51,811 nt of DNA from Azospirillum sp. TSO22-1 (lineage in GTDB: Bacteria; Pseudomonadota; Alphaproteobacteria; Azospirillales; Azospirillaceae): positions 1 through 51,811 of the forward strand of contig NZ_LGQZ01000041.1 of NCBI RefSeq assembly GCF_003116015.1. Direction: 5' to 3'. The position numbers were made by a program, and so were the translations under genes. Numbering within the stretch: position 1 is the first letter of the stretch; each line of letters opens with the position of its first letter. Positions 25,203 through 33,889 of the stretch are shown here, piece by piece. A model generated the notes under the pieces. The model saw only the letters and a list, made by a program, of their open reading frames with translations, did not search any database and was not told where the DNA came from.

Positions 25203-26414
25203 ATGCGCATCCTGCTGGTCCATGAGCGCTACCGTTTGCGCGGCGGTGAGGACGTGGCGGTCGAGACCGAGGAGGGGCTTCTCGCCGCGCACGGCGTCGA
25301 CGTGGCCACGCTGGTCGAGGACAACGCGCGTATCGGCGGCGGTTCGCTTGGGCTGGCGCTGCGCGCCATTTGGTCGCGCGCCGGCTATGAGGCGGTGTCC
25401 AAGGCGATCGCCGCGCAGCGCCCCGACATCGTCCACGTCCACAACACGTTTCCGCTGCTCTCTCCGGCCGTCTACCACGCCGCGCGGGCGCACGGGGTGC
25501 CGGTCGTGCAGACGCTGCACAATTTCCGCCTGCTGTGCGCCAACGGATTCATGCTGCGTGACGGCCGGGCGTGCGCCGACTGCGTCGAGCGCACCATCAA
25601 ATGGCCGGCGGTCGCGCACGCCTGCTATCGGGGCAGCCGCAGGGCGAGCGCGGCGGTGGCCGCGATGACCGGCATCCATCACGTGGCCGGAACGTGGCGG
25701 CACGCGGTCGATCTGTTCCTGGCGCTCAATCCCCACGCGCGCGAGGTGTTCGTCCGCGGTGGCCTGCCCGCGGACCGCATCGTCGTCTGTCCGCCCGCGG
25801 TGCGCGATCCCGGCCCGGGGCCCGCCCGCAACGGGGAGCGGCGGGGGGCGTTGTTCGTCGGCCGGCTCAGCCCGGAGAAGGGCCTCGAAACACTGATCGA
25901 GGCTTGGCGGGGCCTCGACGCACCGCTCGACATCATCGGCGATGGGCCGCTCAGGGAAGGGTTGGCAGGCGCCGCCCCGGACACCGTGCGCTTTCTCGGC
26001 GCGATGCCTGCGGACGCCGTGTCGGCGGCGATGACGCGGGCGTCGCTCCTGGTGTTTCCGTCGCTCTGGAACGAGACCTTCGGGCTCGTGGTCGCCGAGG
26101 CGATGGCGCATGGCCTGCCGGTTCTGGCCTCCGCCGACGGCGCCGCGGTCCACATGTTGGATGACGGCATCTCCGGCGCCTTCGCACGACCGGGCGACAT
26201 CGCCGACTGGCGACGGCAGGCAGCGGCGTTGCTGGAACGGCCCGAAGCGCTTCGTCGCATGGGGCAAGCTGCGCGAACGACGTTCATGGCCCGCTTCTCC
26301 GACCGGCCGGCCTATGAACGGCGCATGGACGTGTACGGCCGTGTTCTGAACGCTCCTGTGCGCCCTGCACCGTACGCCCCGGGCAACGCACCCGTGCGGG
26401 AGCGGGCCGACTAA
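25203..26414 (+). CDS. GT4-family glycosyltransferase
   Basis: The 403-residue protein is a GT-B enzyme: N-terminal MRILLVHERYRLRGGEDVAVE (the GGE/D donor loop), DIVHVHNTFPLLSPAVY, a middle LLCANGFMLRDGRACADC segment with clustered Cys found in a subset of GT4 proteins, then ALFVGRLSPEKGLETLIEAW and the Glu-x7-Glu motif ETFGLVVAEAMAHGLPV. It starts at the ATG preceded by GAGAGGG. It is divergent from the flippase and its last 4 bases overlap the end of the convergent acyltransferase. Confidence 0.9.
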   Translation: MRILLVHERYRLRGGEDVAVETEEGLLAAHGVDVATLVEDNARIGGGSLGLALRAIWSRAGYEAVSKAIAAQRPDIVHVHNTFPLLSPAVYHAARAHGVPVVQTLHNFRLLCANGFMLRDGRACADCVERTIKWPAVAHACYRGSRRASAAVAAMTGIHHVAGTWRHAVDLFLALNPHAREVFVRGGLPADRIVVCPPAVRDPGPGPARNGERRGALFVGRLSPEKGLETLIEAWRGLDAPLDIIGDGPLREGLAGAAPDTVRFLGAMPADAVSAAMTRASLLVFPSLWNETFGLVVAEAMAHGLPVLASADGAAVHMLDDGISGAFARPGDIADWRRQAAALLERPEALRRMGQAARTTFMARFSDRPAYERRMDVYGRVLNAPVRPAPYAPGNAPVRERAD

Positions 26415-27604
26415 ATCCGGCGGTCCGCCGGGAGGGCGGGGGGCGGGACCGGCCCAGCCGGCGCCATGTCGTGGGGGCGGTTGCCGCGCCGGATCCGGGT
26501 GGCGATGCGACGCCCCAGCGCCATGCTGGGGACCTCGACCCAGCGATGCATCCCCTCGGCGGCCAGCAGCGACAGCGCTATGACCGCGGCGACCAGTAGC
26601 GCCGGCGTTGCCGTGCCGTGAAGAAAGTGCCCCGCGCCGAGCAGGATCGGCATGTGGACGAGGTACAGGCTGTAGGAAACACGACCGAGCCATAAGGGCA
26701 GCGGGCGTTGCAGAACCCGGTCGGCGGGTGGCGAGCCGGCGCAGAGCGCCACCGCAAGGCCCGCCCCCGCGATGCCGGCGGCATCTTCCCGCACCAGCAA
26801 CAGGACGATCGCAGCCGTCCAAGCCGCGGGCGCCGTTCCGTTCGTCGCCCGCGCGAAGAAGGCCCGGATCCGCTCCCGGCCGTGTGCCAGCACGGCGCCC
26901 AGGGCGAAACACCCCAGGAAATGGACGGTCGAGAACAGATCGCGGCCAACGTCGGAGGCGGTCCCGGGGCGCAGCGGGCGCCCGAGGACGACGTGGGACA
27001 CGATCAGTTCGGCCAGATAGAAGGCCAGCGCTGCGCTGGCCACGGCTCGCGGGCGTCGGCGCGCCAGCACGGCCAGGAACGGGAAAAGAAGGGAAATGCG
27101 CAGTTCGTAGACGAGGCTCCACATCGGCGTATTGAAACTGGTGTGGTCGGGCCGGCCCGTCATGAGGGCATGCCCGAGGAGCACCGCAGGGGTCGGAGCG
27201 GAATACCAGCCCGCCTGATGCTGGAACCATGCGCTCAAGTTGCCGGCGGGGTGTGGTCCGATCGCCAGATAGAGACCAACGGACAGTGCCACCGAAAGCA
27301 GAAGCGGTATCCAGATCCGGCACACCCGCTTCGATACGAACGAGAGGTATGTCCCGTTCTGCTTTTCGACGGAAATGCACAGGACGTAGCCGCTGAGGAC
27401 GAAGAACACGATGACGGCTGCCCGTCCGTTCTCCAGCACCAACCCCAGGGCCTGCCGTATGCTCCACGGAACATCGAACGGGTTTCCGGCGCCCGCATCA
27501 AACCCAATCACCGCCAGCCAGCAGTGGTGCGCCAGGATGAAGGCGGCCGCAATCCCCCTCAAGGAATCCAGGGCTGCGATTCGCGTCTCCGGCCTGCTTC
27601 CCAC
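26411..27604 (-). CDS. Acyltransferase 3 (OafA-type) family protein
   Basis: The 397-residue membrane protein matches the acyltransferase-3 family that O-acetylates surface sugars: RIAALDSLRGIAAAFILAHH at the N-terminus (the conserved RxxxxLRGxAxxxVxxxH pattern), VIVFFVLSGYVLCIS, and SYSLYLVHMPILL near the end. About ten helices are seen. It probably adds an acyl group to the polysaccharide made by the neighbouring genes. Confidence 0.9.
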   Translation of the reverse strand: MGSRPETRIAALDSLRGIAAAFILAHHCWLAVIGFDAGAGNPFDVPWSIRQALGLVLENGRAAVIVFFVLSGYVLCISVEKQNGTYLSFVSKRVCRIWIPLLLSVALSVGLYLAIGPHPAGNLSAWFQHQAGWYSAPTPAVLLGHALMTGRPDHTSFNTPMWSLVYELRISLLFPFLAVLARRRPRAVASAALAFYLAELIVSHVVLGRPLRPGTASDVGRDLFSTVHFLGCFALGAVLAHGRERIRAFFARATNGTAPAAWTAAIVLLLVREDAAGIAGAGLAVALCAGSPPADRVLQRPLPLWLGRVSYSLYLVHMPILLGAGHFLHGTATPALLVAAVIALSLLAAEGMHRWVEVPSMALGRRIATRIRRGNRPHDMAPAGPVPPPALPADRRI

Positions 27605-27680
27605 GGCTTGCTCCGTTGTCGTAAGTCGTCTCCCGCCGCCTGCGAGATTGCGCGGGCCGCTGCGCGACCGTTCCGGAACG

Positions 27681-28403
27681 CTACTTCTGCCCTCCGTGCC
27701 GCCGGACGTACTGCGCCATTTCCGCTTCGCTCAGTCCGTCCATGGCGTCGCGCACCAGGGGGGCGAGACCGGGCCGCGCGCTCAGCTTGGCGACGAAGTC
27801 CGGATCGAGCGTCCAGGTCAGGCGGATCTGCCGCTGCAGCAGCCCGACGGTTTCCGGATCCATGACCGGCAGAAGTCTCAGGCCCAGTTCGATGCGCGAC
27901 GCCATCAGCGCTGGAACGAACGAACCGGAGAGCATGGACATGCGCAGCGCGGCCACCGCGGCCGCCGTATCGCCCTTGTGCAGGTGGAGATAGGCGAGGT
28001 TCGCCCAGGCGTTCGGCTGTCCCGGAGCGACGGCGAGCGCCGCGCCGAAGGCTGCCGCGGAGGCCGCGAAACGCTCTTCCCGTTCGGCGTCGGTCGGTGC
28101 CGCTTGTCCGGCGCGCAGGAGCAGCAGGCCCGCGTCGCCTTCCAGTTCGCCGTCACGCCCCCAGCGCTGCAGGACCCCCAGGTCCGCAATGGCGTCAAGG
28201 CGCGCCTTTTCGGGCACCGCCGCCCCGGTGTAGGTCGCCCAGATCACCCCCCGGGCATCGAGCGTGCGCACGGCGGTGACCAGGCTCGGGACGCCGAGCC
28301 CGAGCAGGACGCAGCCCATCACCCCTGCGATCACCGCGGCGCCGACGCTGGATGTCTGCCGGGCTTCGCGGTGGGCGGGAGCCTGCGCCGTCTCACTCAC
28401 CAT
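27681..28403 (-). CDS. Membrane-anchored TPR-like protein of the EPS locus
   Basis: The 240-residue protein has one N-terminal membrane helix (about residues 19-41, VIAGVMGCVLLGLGVPSLV) and a periplasmic helical part with a TPR-like repeat (AFGAALAVAPGQPNAWANLAYLHLHKGDTAAAVAALRM). Similar small anchored TPR proteins are common beside polysaccharide co-polymerases. The ATG at 28403 lies within the end of the BY-kinase gene (11-base overlap), so the two are translationally coupled. The role is inferred from context. Confidence 0.7.
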   Translation of the reverse strand: MVSETAQAPAHREARQTSSVGAAVIAGVMGCVLLGLGVPSLVTAVRTLDARGVIWATYTGAAVPEKARLDAIADLGVLQRWGRDGELEGDAGLLLLRAGQAAPTDAEREERFAASAAAFGAALAVAPGQPNAWANLAYLHLHKGDTAAAVAALRMSMLSGSFVPALMASRIELGLRLLPVMDPETVGLLQRQIRLTWTLDPDFVAKLSARPGLAPLVRDAMDGLSEAEMAQYVRRHGGQK

Positions 28404-30621
28404 AGTACTCACGGTAGCGCCCGTAATACTGGCCGTAGTCGCCGTAACCATAGCGGGCGTGCTTGCGCTGGTTCACCTGCGACAGGACGCTTCCGTACAG
28501 GTTCACGCCGGCGGCACGCAGAAGCTTCACGCCGTTGCGGACGGCGTCGCGCGCGGTGGAATTCCAGCGGACGAGGTAGATGACACGGTCGGCGAAGCGG
28601 GCCAGGAGGCGGGCGTCGGCAACGGCCAGCACCGGCGGCGAGTCGATGACGATCCGCGTGTACCGCTCCGACAGCGCGTTGATCAACGCTTCGATCTGCG
28701 GCGCCTGGATGATCTCGGCGACGTTCGCGTAACGGCCGGCCGGCAGGAAGTCGAGGCTGCCGCCGACCCCTCTCTGCACGACGTCGTCGAAGGTCGCCTC
28801 GTTCGCCAGGACCTGTGTCAGGCCACGCTCGCCGTCGAGCCCGAGCGCGGTGTGCAGGCGCGGCCGGTGGACGTCGCCGTCGATCAGCAGCACGCGGTCG
28901 TCGCTCTTCGAGAACAGCAGAGCCAAGCAAAGCGAGACGAAGGTCTTGCCCTCCTTGGGCACCGACGACGTGACCAGGATGATGCGGTTCTCCTGACCAT
29001 CCTCGCTCAGGTGGAGCGCGGTGCGCAGGCTGCGCACGCTGTCGGCCAGCGCCGACCTCGGGCGTTGCAGGACCTCGTCGACCGGACGCTCGACGCCGCC
29101 GCGCTGCAGCGGGATCATGGCGAGCGTTGGCATGCCGGTGATCTCCTCGGCCTCGTCGGCCGAACGGATGGCGTTGTCGAGGCGGTCGATCAGGAACACG
29201 AGGGCGACGCCGCCGAGCGCCGATAGCAGGAGCAGCACCGCCAGCGCCGACCGTGTGGGCGGGAACGAGGCCCCCACCGGAATGCTGGCGGGCGACACGA
29301 TGCGGGCGTTGGCGCGCTGCATGCGCTCCTGCTCCGCCTCCCGCTTGAAGCGGCTGAGGAACGCCTCGTAGAGGCCCTTCGTCGCATCGGCCTGGCGTTC
29401 CAGTTCGCGCAGCCGGACCTCGGCCTCGCCGGCCACGTTGGTCTGCCGGCGCAGCGTGTCGAGTTCCTTCTCCAGCGAGCGCACGCCGGCCGCCGCCACC
29501 TCGACGTCGTTGGCGATGGAGGCGCTGATCTTCTCGATCTCCGCCGCGATCTTGCTGCGGAGATCGTCGAGGTCGGCCCGGAAGCCGACCATCCGCGGAT
29601 GCCTCTCGCCGTAGGTCTTCAGCGCTTCCGACATCTCGCGCGATTTGGCGGCTTCCTGCTCGCGCAGGCGTTGGATCAGCGGCGACTGCAGCACGTCGGA
29701 CGCGGTATCGACGCTGCCGCGGGTGCGGAGCAGCGAGCGCACCTGGCCGAGCCGGGCCTGCCTCTGCGCCAGGTCCGAGCGCGCGATGACGAGGCGGGAG
29801 TTCAGTTCCGAGAGCTGCTGGTCTCCGACGGTCGCCTGGCGTTCGTTCTTGCGGCGCAGTCCATTGACGGCGCGGAACTCCTCCACCGCGGATTCGGCCG
29901 CCACCACCTCGCGCTGCAGCGACTCCAGCCGTTCGCCCAGCCATCCGGTGACGCGCCTGGCCTCGTCGAAGCTGGCTTCCAGGCGGTCGAGGACATACAG
30001 CTCGCTCACCGTGTTGACGATGAGCGCCGCCTTTTCGCGGTCTTCCGAGGTGAACTGCACGGATATGATGAAGGAGCGGCGCTGAGGACGCACCGTCAGG
30101 CGCGATGAGAACGCTCCGACGACGCGGGCCAGTTCGATGTCGTCACGGGCTCCGGGGCTGAGCGCCTGCGGCTCGTCCTGTCGCGCGGTCCAGGATGCGG
30201 GGATCCAGGACAGCGGGTTGAGCGACCGCAGGAACACGTCCAGCGGCTTGGGCGCGCGCAGCTTGGCGTTGAATTCCGGATCGCGCTCCAGCTGGAGCTT
30301 GGCGACCGCGCGGCGCGCCAGCATGGTCGAGGCGATGAGATCGGCCTCCGTCTGCACCACCGTTTCGCTGAGCCGCTGGCGCCCGACCATCACCGCGCGA
30401 TCCGACAGCACGTCGTTGGTTTCCGGCGCCTCGATCATGATCTTGGCTTCGGCCGTGTAACGCGGCGTCAGTTGCTGGAAGAACAGGACCGAGGGCACCA
30501 TCACCAGCGCCATGCAGGCAAGCACGAAGTACTTGCCCCGCCAAACCGTTCTCCAGGCCCAGCGGACCTGCTGGCGGACGTCGATTGTCGGCGCGATGGA
30601 GGGCAGGTCGATTTCAGTCAT
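28393..30621 (-). CDS. Polysaccharide co-polymerase/BY-kinase (Wzc/ExoP type)
   Basis: The 742-residue protein controls chain length and export of the polysaccharide. Two membrane helices (about residues 33-50 and 460-480) enclose a Wzz domain with long coiled coil; the cytoplasmic kinase has Walker A SSVPKEGKT (about 552-560), Walker A' LLIDGD (578-583), Walker B IVIDSPP, and a C-terminal tail with eight Tyr (YGYGDYGQYYGRY...) for autophosphorylation. It is followed by the TPR protein and preceded by a beta-barrel gene on the same strand. Confidence 0.95.
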   Translation of the reverse strand: MTEIDLPSIAPTIDVRQQVRWAWRTVWRGKYFVLACMALVMVPSVLFFQQLTPRYTAEAKIMIEAPETNDVLSDRAVMVGRQRLSETVVQTEADLIASTMLARRAVAKLQLERDPEFNAKLRAPKPLDVFLRSLNPLSWIPASWTARQDEPQALSPGARDDIELARVVGAFSSRLTVRPQRRSFIISVQFTSEDREKAALIVNTVSELYVLDRLEASFDEARRVTGWLGERLESLQREVVAAESAVEEFRAVNGLRRKNERQATVGDQQLSELNSRLVIARSDLAQRQARLGQVRSLLRTRGSVDTASDVLQSPLIQRLREQEAAKSREMSEALKTYGERHPRMVGFRADLDDLRSKIAAEIEKISASIANDVEVAAAGVRSLEKELDTLRRQTNVAGEAEVRLRELERQADATKGLYEAFLSRFKREAEQERMQRANARIVSPASIPVGASFPPTRSALAVLLLLSALGGVALVFLIDRLDNAIRSADEAEEITGMPTLAMIPLQRGGVERPVDEVLQRPRSALADSVRSLRTALHLSEDGQENRIILVTSSVPKEGKTFVSLCLALLFSKSDDRVLLIDGDVHRPRLHTALGLDGERGLTQVLANEATFDDVVQRGVGGSLDFLPAGRYANVAEIIQAPQIEALINALSERYTRIVIDSPPVLAVADARLLARFADRVIYLVRWNSTARDAVRNGVKLLRAAGVNLYGSVLSQVNQRKHARYGYGDYGQYYGRYREYYGE

Positions 30622-30671
30622 GGTCTCAGTCGAGGCGCGTCTTCAACGCGCGATCCGGAACGGGGGAGACA

Positions 30672-32048
30672 TCATAGCTGCAGTCCTGCGCGCAGCGTAA
30701 CGATGCTTTGCTTGAAACTCGCCCCGACCGCCTGTGATCTTTTCTGGCGGTGTCCGATTTCGCTGCCCACGAAGAATTCCGGAGTGAAGGCGTAGGTGAT
30801 GCGGCCCCGGGCCTCGTACGTCCAGGCGTTCTGGTCGTCGACGCCCTGGAATTCGTCATAGAAGACGGCGGTGTAGCCGCTCAGCACGATGTTGCGCTCG
30901 AGTTCGTGGCGCACGGTGAGGCTGAGGGCGTTGCGCACCATGGACGAGGAGCGGCTGATGGTGGTCTCGTTCACCGAGCGCTCAAGCGACGGCACGACGA
31001 TCGTGAGAGTCGTCGGCGTCCAGTTGAACGTGGCACGGAGCGAAAGGCCCTTGGGGTCGTGGAAGCGGGGATCCCGGTAATCCTGCGCCAGATAGCCGAC
31101 CAGGAAGTCACCGCGGATCAGCTTGCTGAGGTCGAGCCCGATGCCGCTCTCGACCCGGTAACCGTGGCTGCTCCGGTCATAGCCGTTGCGATCGAGGGAA
31201 CTGTCGTAGAGACGGCGGTTCGCCGTCAGTTCGGTGACGGCGGCGTATCCCGGGAACATCTCGTACGAGCCGCGGCCGCGGACCAGCATTTCCCAACGGT
31301 CGCGGTCGTCGTTGCGGACGGTGCTGCCCAGGGCCGTCATGACGTTGCCGTAGGTCCGGCGGTCGAGACCGCCCTCGCCGACCACGGTGAACCGGCCGAA
31401 CTGGTGCTTGATGCTGCCGCGGTTGACGAAGCCTTGCGTCGGCGTCGGCTCCAGGCCGCGCGCGTCGTCGGGGCTGCCGCGCTCCTCGTGCCGCGAGAAG
31501 ACCTGGCCGAAATAGTTGGCCTGCGTTTCGCTGGTGAAGTCGTAGCGGCCATCGACGTCCAACTGCAGGTCGAGCCGGTTGTCCTTGGTGAACCGCCGGT
31601 GCACGTACTGTTCCGCGAGTGCCGAGAGGTTGATTGCGTGCTCCTTGAAGCGGGAGCGCAGCTTCACTTCGGGGCGTATCGTGGTGACGAAGTCCGAACG
31701 GCCGCCCGATTCGACGGCGTGCAGGTTGCTGTTGTACGTTTCGTCGAATTCGATCTTGGGCAGCAGCAGGAACTCGCCGAGTTCGATGCCCTTCGGTTGG
31801 AACGCCTCGTGCACCCGCTCCTCGTCCCCGGAGGGGCCCGAGCGTTCCTCCGGATTCATTTCGCCGGTGACCTTGGCGCCGGCCCGTGCACGGCGGGGAT
31901 CCTGTTCGGGGGCGGTGGTCTGGGCCATCGCCGGCACCGTAAGCGCGGCGCTGATCACCAAGGCTCCGGCCCATGCGGCCACTCCGGAGTTCAGGATGGC
32001 CTCAAGTGCACGGCGGCGCGGCCGGGAGGTGGCGGCAGGGTTCGGCAT
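30672..32048 (-). CDS. Outer-membrane beta-barrel protein of the EPS locus (BBP2-like)
   Basis: The 458-residue protein has a long signal peptide (cleavage near VPAMAQT), a short linker with EERSGPSGDEERV, and then about sixteen amphipathic strands with alternating aromatic residues, ending GASFKQSIVTLRAGLQL with a hydrophobic last residue as in outer-membrane barrels. The strand pattern (FDETYNSNLHAV, NRLDLQLDVDGRYDF) resembles the putative beta-barrel porin 2 family that accompanies exopolysaccharide loci. It probably forms the outer-membrane pore for polymer export. Confidence 0.82.
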   Translation of the reverse strand: MPNPAATSRPRRRALEAILNSGVAAWAGALVISAALTVPAMAQTTAPEQDPRRARAGAKVTGEMNPEERSGPSGDEERVHEAFQPKGIELGEFLLLPKIEFDETYNSNLHAVESGGRSDFVTTIRPEVKLRSRFKEHAINLSALAEQYVHRRFTKDNRLDLQLDVDGRYDFTSETQANYFGQVFSRHEERGSPDDARGLEPTPTQGFVNRGSIKHQFGRFTVVGEGGLDRRTYGNVMTALGSTVRNDDRDRWEMLVRGRGSYEMFPGYAAVTELTANRRLYDSSLDRNGYDRSSHGYRVESGIGLDLSKLIRGDFLVGYLAQDYRDPRFHDPKGLSLRATFNWTPTTLTIVVPSLERSVNETTISRSSSMVRNALSLTVRHELERNIVLSGYTAVFYDEFQGVDDQNAWTYEARGRITYAFTPEFFVGSEIGHRQKRSQAVGASFKQSIVTLRAGLQL

Positions 32049-32137
32049 CGGGTCCCAGAAGTTGCATGGCGAGGCGCTACCTTCTTATAGCGAACATCCT
32101 GTCTTTTGAACAGATTCAGATGCGTGAAGCAAATTGA

Positions 32138-32173
32138 TGCATACTGTCGCGATTTGTCTCTAAACAGTATGCA
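32138..32173. repeat. Inverted repeat TGCATACTGT / ACAGTATGCA
   Basis: Two perfect 10-base arms are separated by 16 bases in the AT-rich gap between the phosphatase stop and the beta-barrel start. No T-run follows on either strand, so it is more likely an operator or RNA structure than a terminator. Confidence 0.6.
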
Positions 32174-32188
32174 CGCATGCGATGTATA

Positions 32189-33001
32189 TCAGGGGGCGGT
32201 CGCGAGGATCCGGCGCTCGACACCGTGCAGGGCCACCGCGGTCAGCACGCCGGTGGCGTACGCCCCGGTGTCGATGCCGATGCGGTTGTCGAGGATCTCC
32301 GGCCGTTCGACGACGGTGTGGCCGTGGACGATGACTTTCTCGTGCCGCCGCGGCGACGACAGGAAGGGTTCGCGGATCCACAGGAGATCGTCAGGATGCT
32401 GCCGTTCCAGCGCCACACCGGGCCGGATGCCGGCGTGCACGAAGGCGTAGTCGCCGAACGCGACCATGAGCTCCAGCGTCTCCAGGAACCTCCTGTGTTC
32501 ATCCGGCAGCCGCTCGTCCAGCGCGTCGCGCAACGCCCGGCAACGCGCCGGTTCGGTCGTGCCGGCGGAGGCGCGCACGCCATAGCTGCCCAGCGTCTCG
32601 ACGCCGCCGAAGCTCAACCATTGGGAATTGGCCGCAGGCTCTTTCAGGAAGTCCAGCATCGCCGCCTCGTGATTGCCCAGCAGGAAGCGGCAGGCGATGC
32701 CGGACCCGTCGGCGGAGCGCTTCGCGAGCGCGCACAGGGAGTCGAGGACGCCGCGGCTGTCCGGCCCGCGGTCGACATAGTCGCCGAGGAAGACGATCCG
32801 CGTGTTCAGCCCGTCCGCCCGCATGCGCGCGGCATCCGCTTCCACGCGCGCCAGCAGCGCCTCCAGCTCCTTGCGCTGGCCGTGAACGTCGCCGACCGCG
32901 TAGACGCAAAGACCTTCCGTCGGCTTCGGGGGTGCCGTCGAGGAGGCGCTCCGGTTGGTTGCGGACGCAAAGAAATCACGAAGAAGGGATCTGATCATCA
33001 T
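32189..33001 (-). CDS. PPP-family serine/threonine-type phosphoesterase
   Basis: The 270-residue cytoplasmic protein contains all PPP metallophosphatase motifs in order: GDVHGQ, GDYVDRGPDS, LLGNHEAA, FVHAGIRPG and VHGHTVVE. Such enzymes include protein phosphatases and Ap4A hydrolases; with a BY-kinase in the same cluster a protein-phosphatase role is attractive but unproven. The start is the ATG at 33001 (MMIRSLLRDF); the ATG 20 codons earlier adds an unlikely basic leader. It is divergent from the Wza-like gene. Confidence 0.88.
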   Translation of the reverse strand: MMIRSLLRDFFASATNRSASSTAPPKPTEGLCVYAVGDVHGQRKELEALLARVEADAARMRADGLNTRIVFLGDYVDRGPDSRGVLDSLCALAKRSADGSGIACRFLLGNHEAAMLDFLKEPAANSQWLSFGGVETLGSYGVRASAGTTEPARCRALRDALDERLPDEHRRFLETLELMVAFGDYAFVHAGIRPGVALERQHPDDLLWIREPFLSSPRRHEKVIVHGHTVVERPEILDNRIGIDTGAYATGVLTAVALHGVERRILATAP

Positions 33002-33147
33002 GGACCACCATCGCCGGACGGTGTAACCCGTTGTGGGATGTCGGGAAAGTCGTTTATCCACCCTCCGTGTGCATTCTGGCCTTCCGGATGCGTTCTGGTG
33101 ACGGCAAGGCCGGCAACCGTATCCGTTTCCTTGGGAGCGTCCGTTCC

Positions 33148-33747
33148 ATGAGCCGTGAATTCCCGGGGCGCGCGGCCCGCGCCCTCCTTTGCGTCGCGAT
33201 GCTCGCTGCCGCGCTGTTGGCGGGCTGCTCCTCGCAGCAGAGCTTTCCGACCGAAGAGGCGCCGATGAAGATCGGCAACCCCGCCGATGCCTACGTGCTG
33301 GAACCCGGCAACAGGGTGCGCCTCATCGTCTTCGGCGAGAACAACCTGTCGGGCGACTTCGTCGTCGATCCGGTCGGCAACGTTTCGCTGCCGCTGGTCG
33401 GCAACGTGGTGGCGAGCGGCGTGACCGCGAAGACGCTGGCCAAGCGCATCGAGGATCTGCTGCGCAAGGACGCCTACCTCCAGGACCCCAAGGTCGCCGT
33501 CGAGGTGCAGACGTTCCGCCCGTTCTATGTGCTCGGCGAGGTGCGCCAGCCCGGCGAGTTCCCCTACACCACCGGCATGACGGTGCTGAGCGCCATCGCC
33601 AAGGCCGGCGGCTACGACTACCGCGCCCGTGAGGGCGAGGTGGTGCTGGTCCGCGTGATCGAGGGCGAGCAGAAGGAGTACCGCGCGGTGGAGCGGGCGC
33701 CGATCCTGCCCGGCGACATCGTCAGGGTCCTGCAGCGGCGCTTCTGA
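33148..33747 (+). CDS. Polysaccharide export lipoprotein, Wza-like
   Basis: The 199-residue protein has a lipoprotein signal (VAMLAAALLAGC) and a polysaccharide-export domain (YVLEPGNRVRLIVFGENNLSGDFVVDPVGNVSLPLVG) followed by one SLBB domain (RPFYVLGEVRQPGEFPYTTGMTVLSAIAKAGGYDYRA). It would form the periplasmic/outer-membrane export channel with the BY-kinase and, in this single-SLBB type, with a separate beta barrel such as that encoded at 30672. The start at 33148 is set by the signal peptide. Confidence 0.95.
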   Translation: MSREFPGRAARALLCVAMLAAALLAGCSSQQSFPTEEAPMKIGNPADAYVLEPGNRVRLIVFGENNLSGDFVVDPVGNVSLPLVGNVVASGVTAKTLAKRIEDLLRKDAYLQDPKVAVEVQTFRPFYVLGEVRQPGEFPYTTGMTVLSAIAKAGGYDYRAREGEVVLVRVIEGEQKEYRAVERAPILPGDIVRVLQRRF

Positions 33748-33889
33748 GGCGCCGCCCCTGTCGCGTGATTAAATGAAAGCATAATCAACTCTGATTTGCA
33801 CAATCCTAGACCAAGCGGTACCGAGTGTAGTATTTATTGCGTCAGGTCGCCCGTCGGGCGTCGGGACGGTCCTCAAGGAGGGTGACGGC

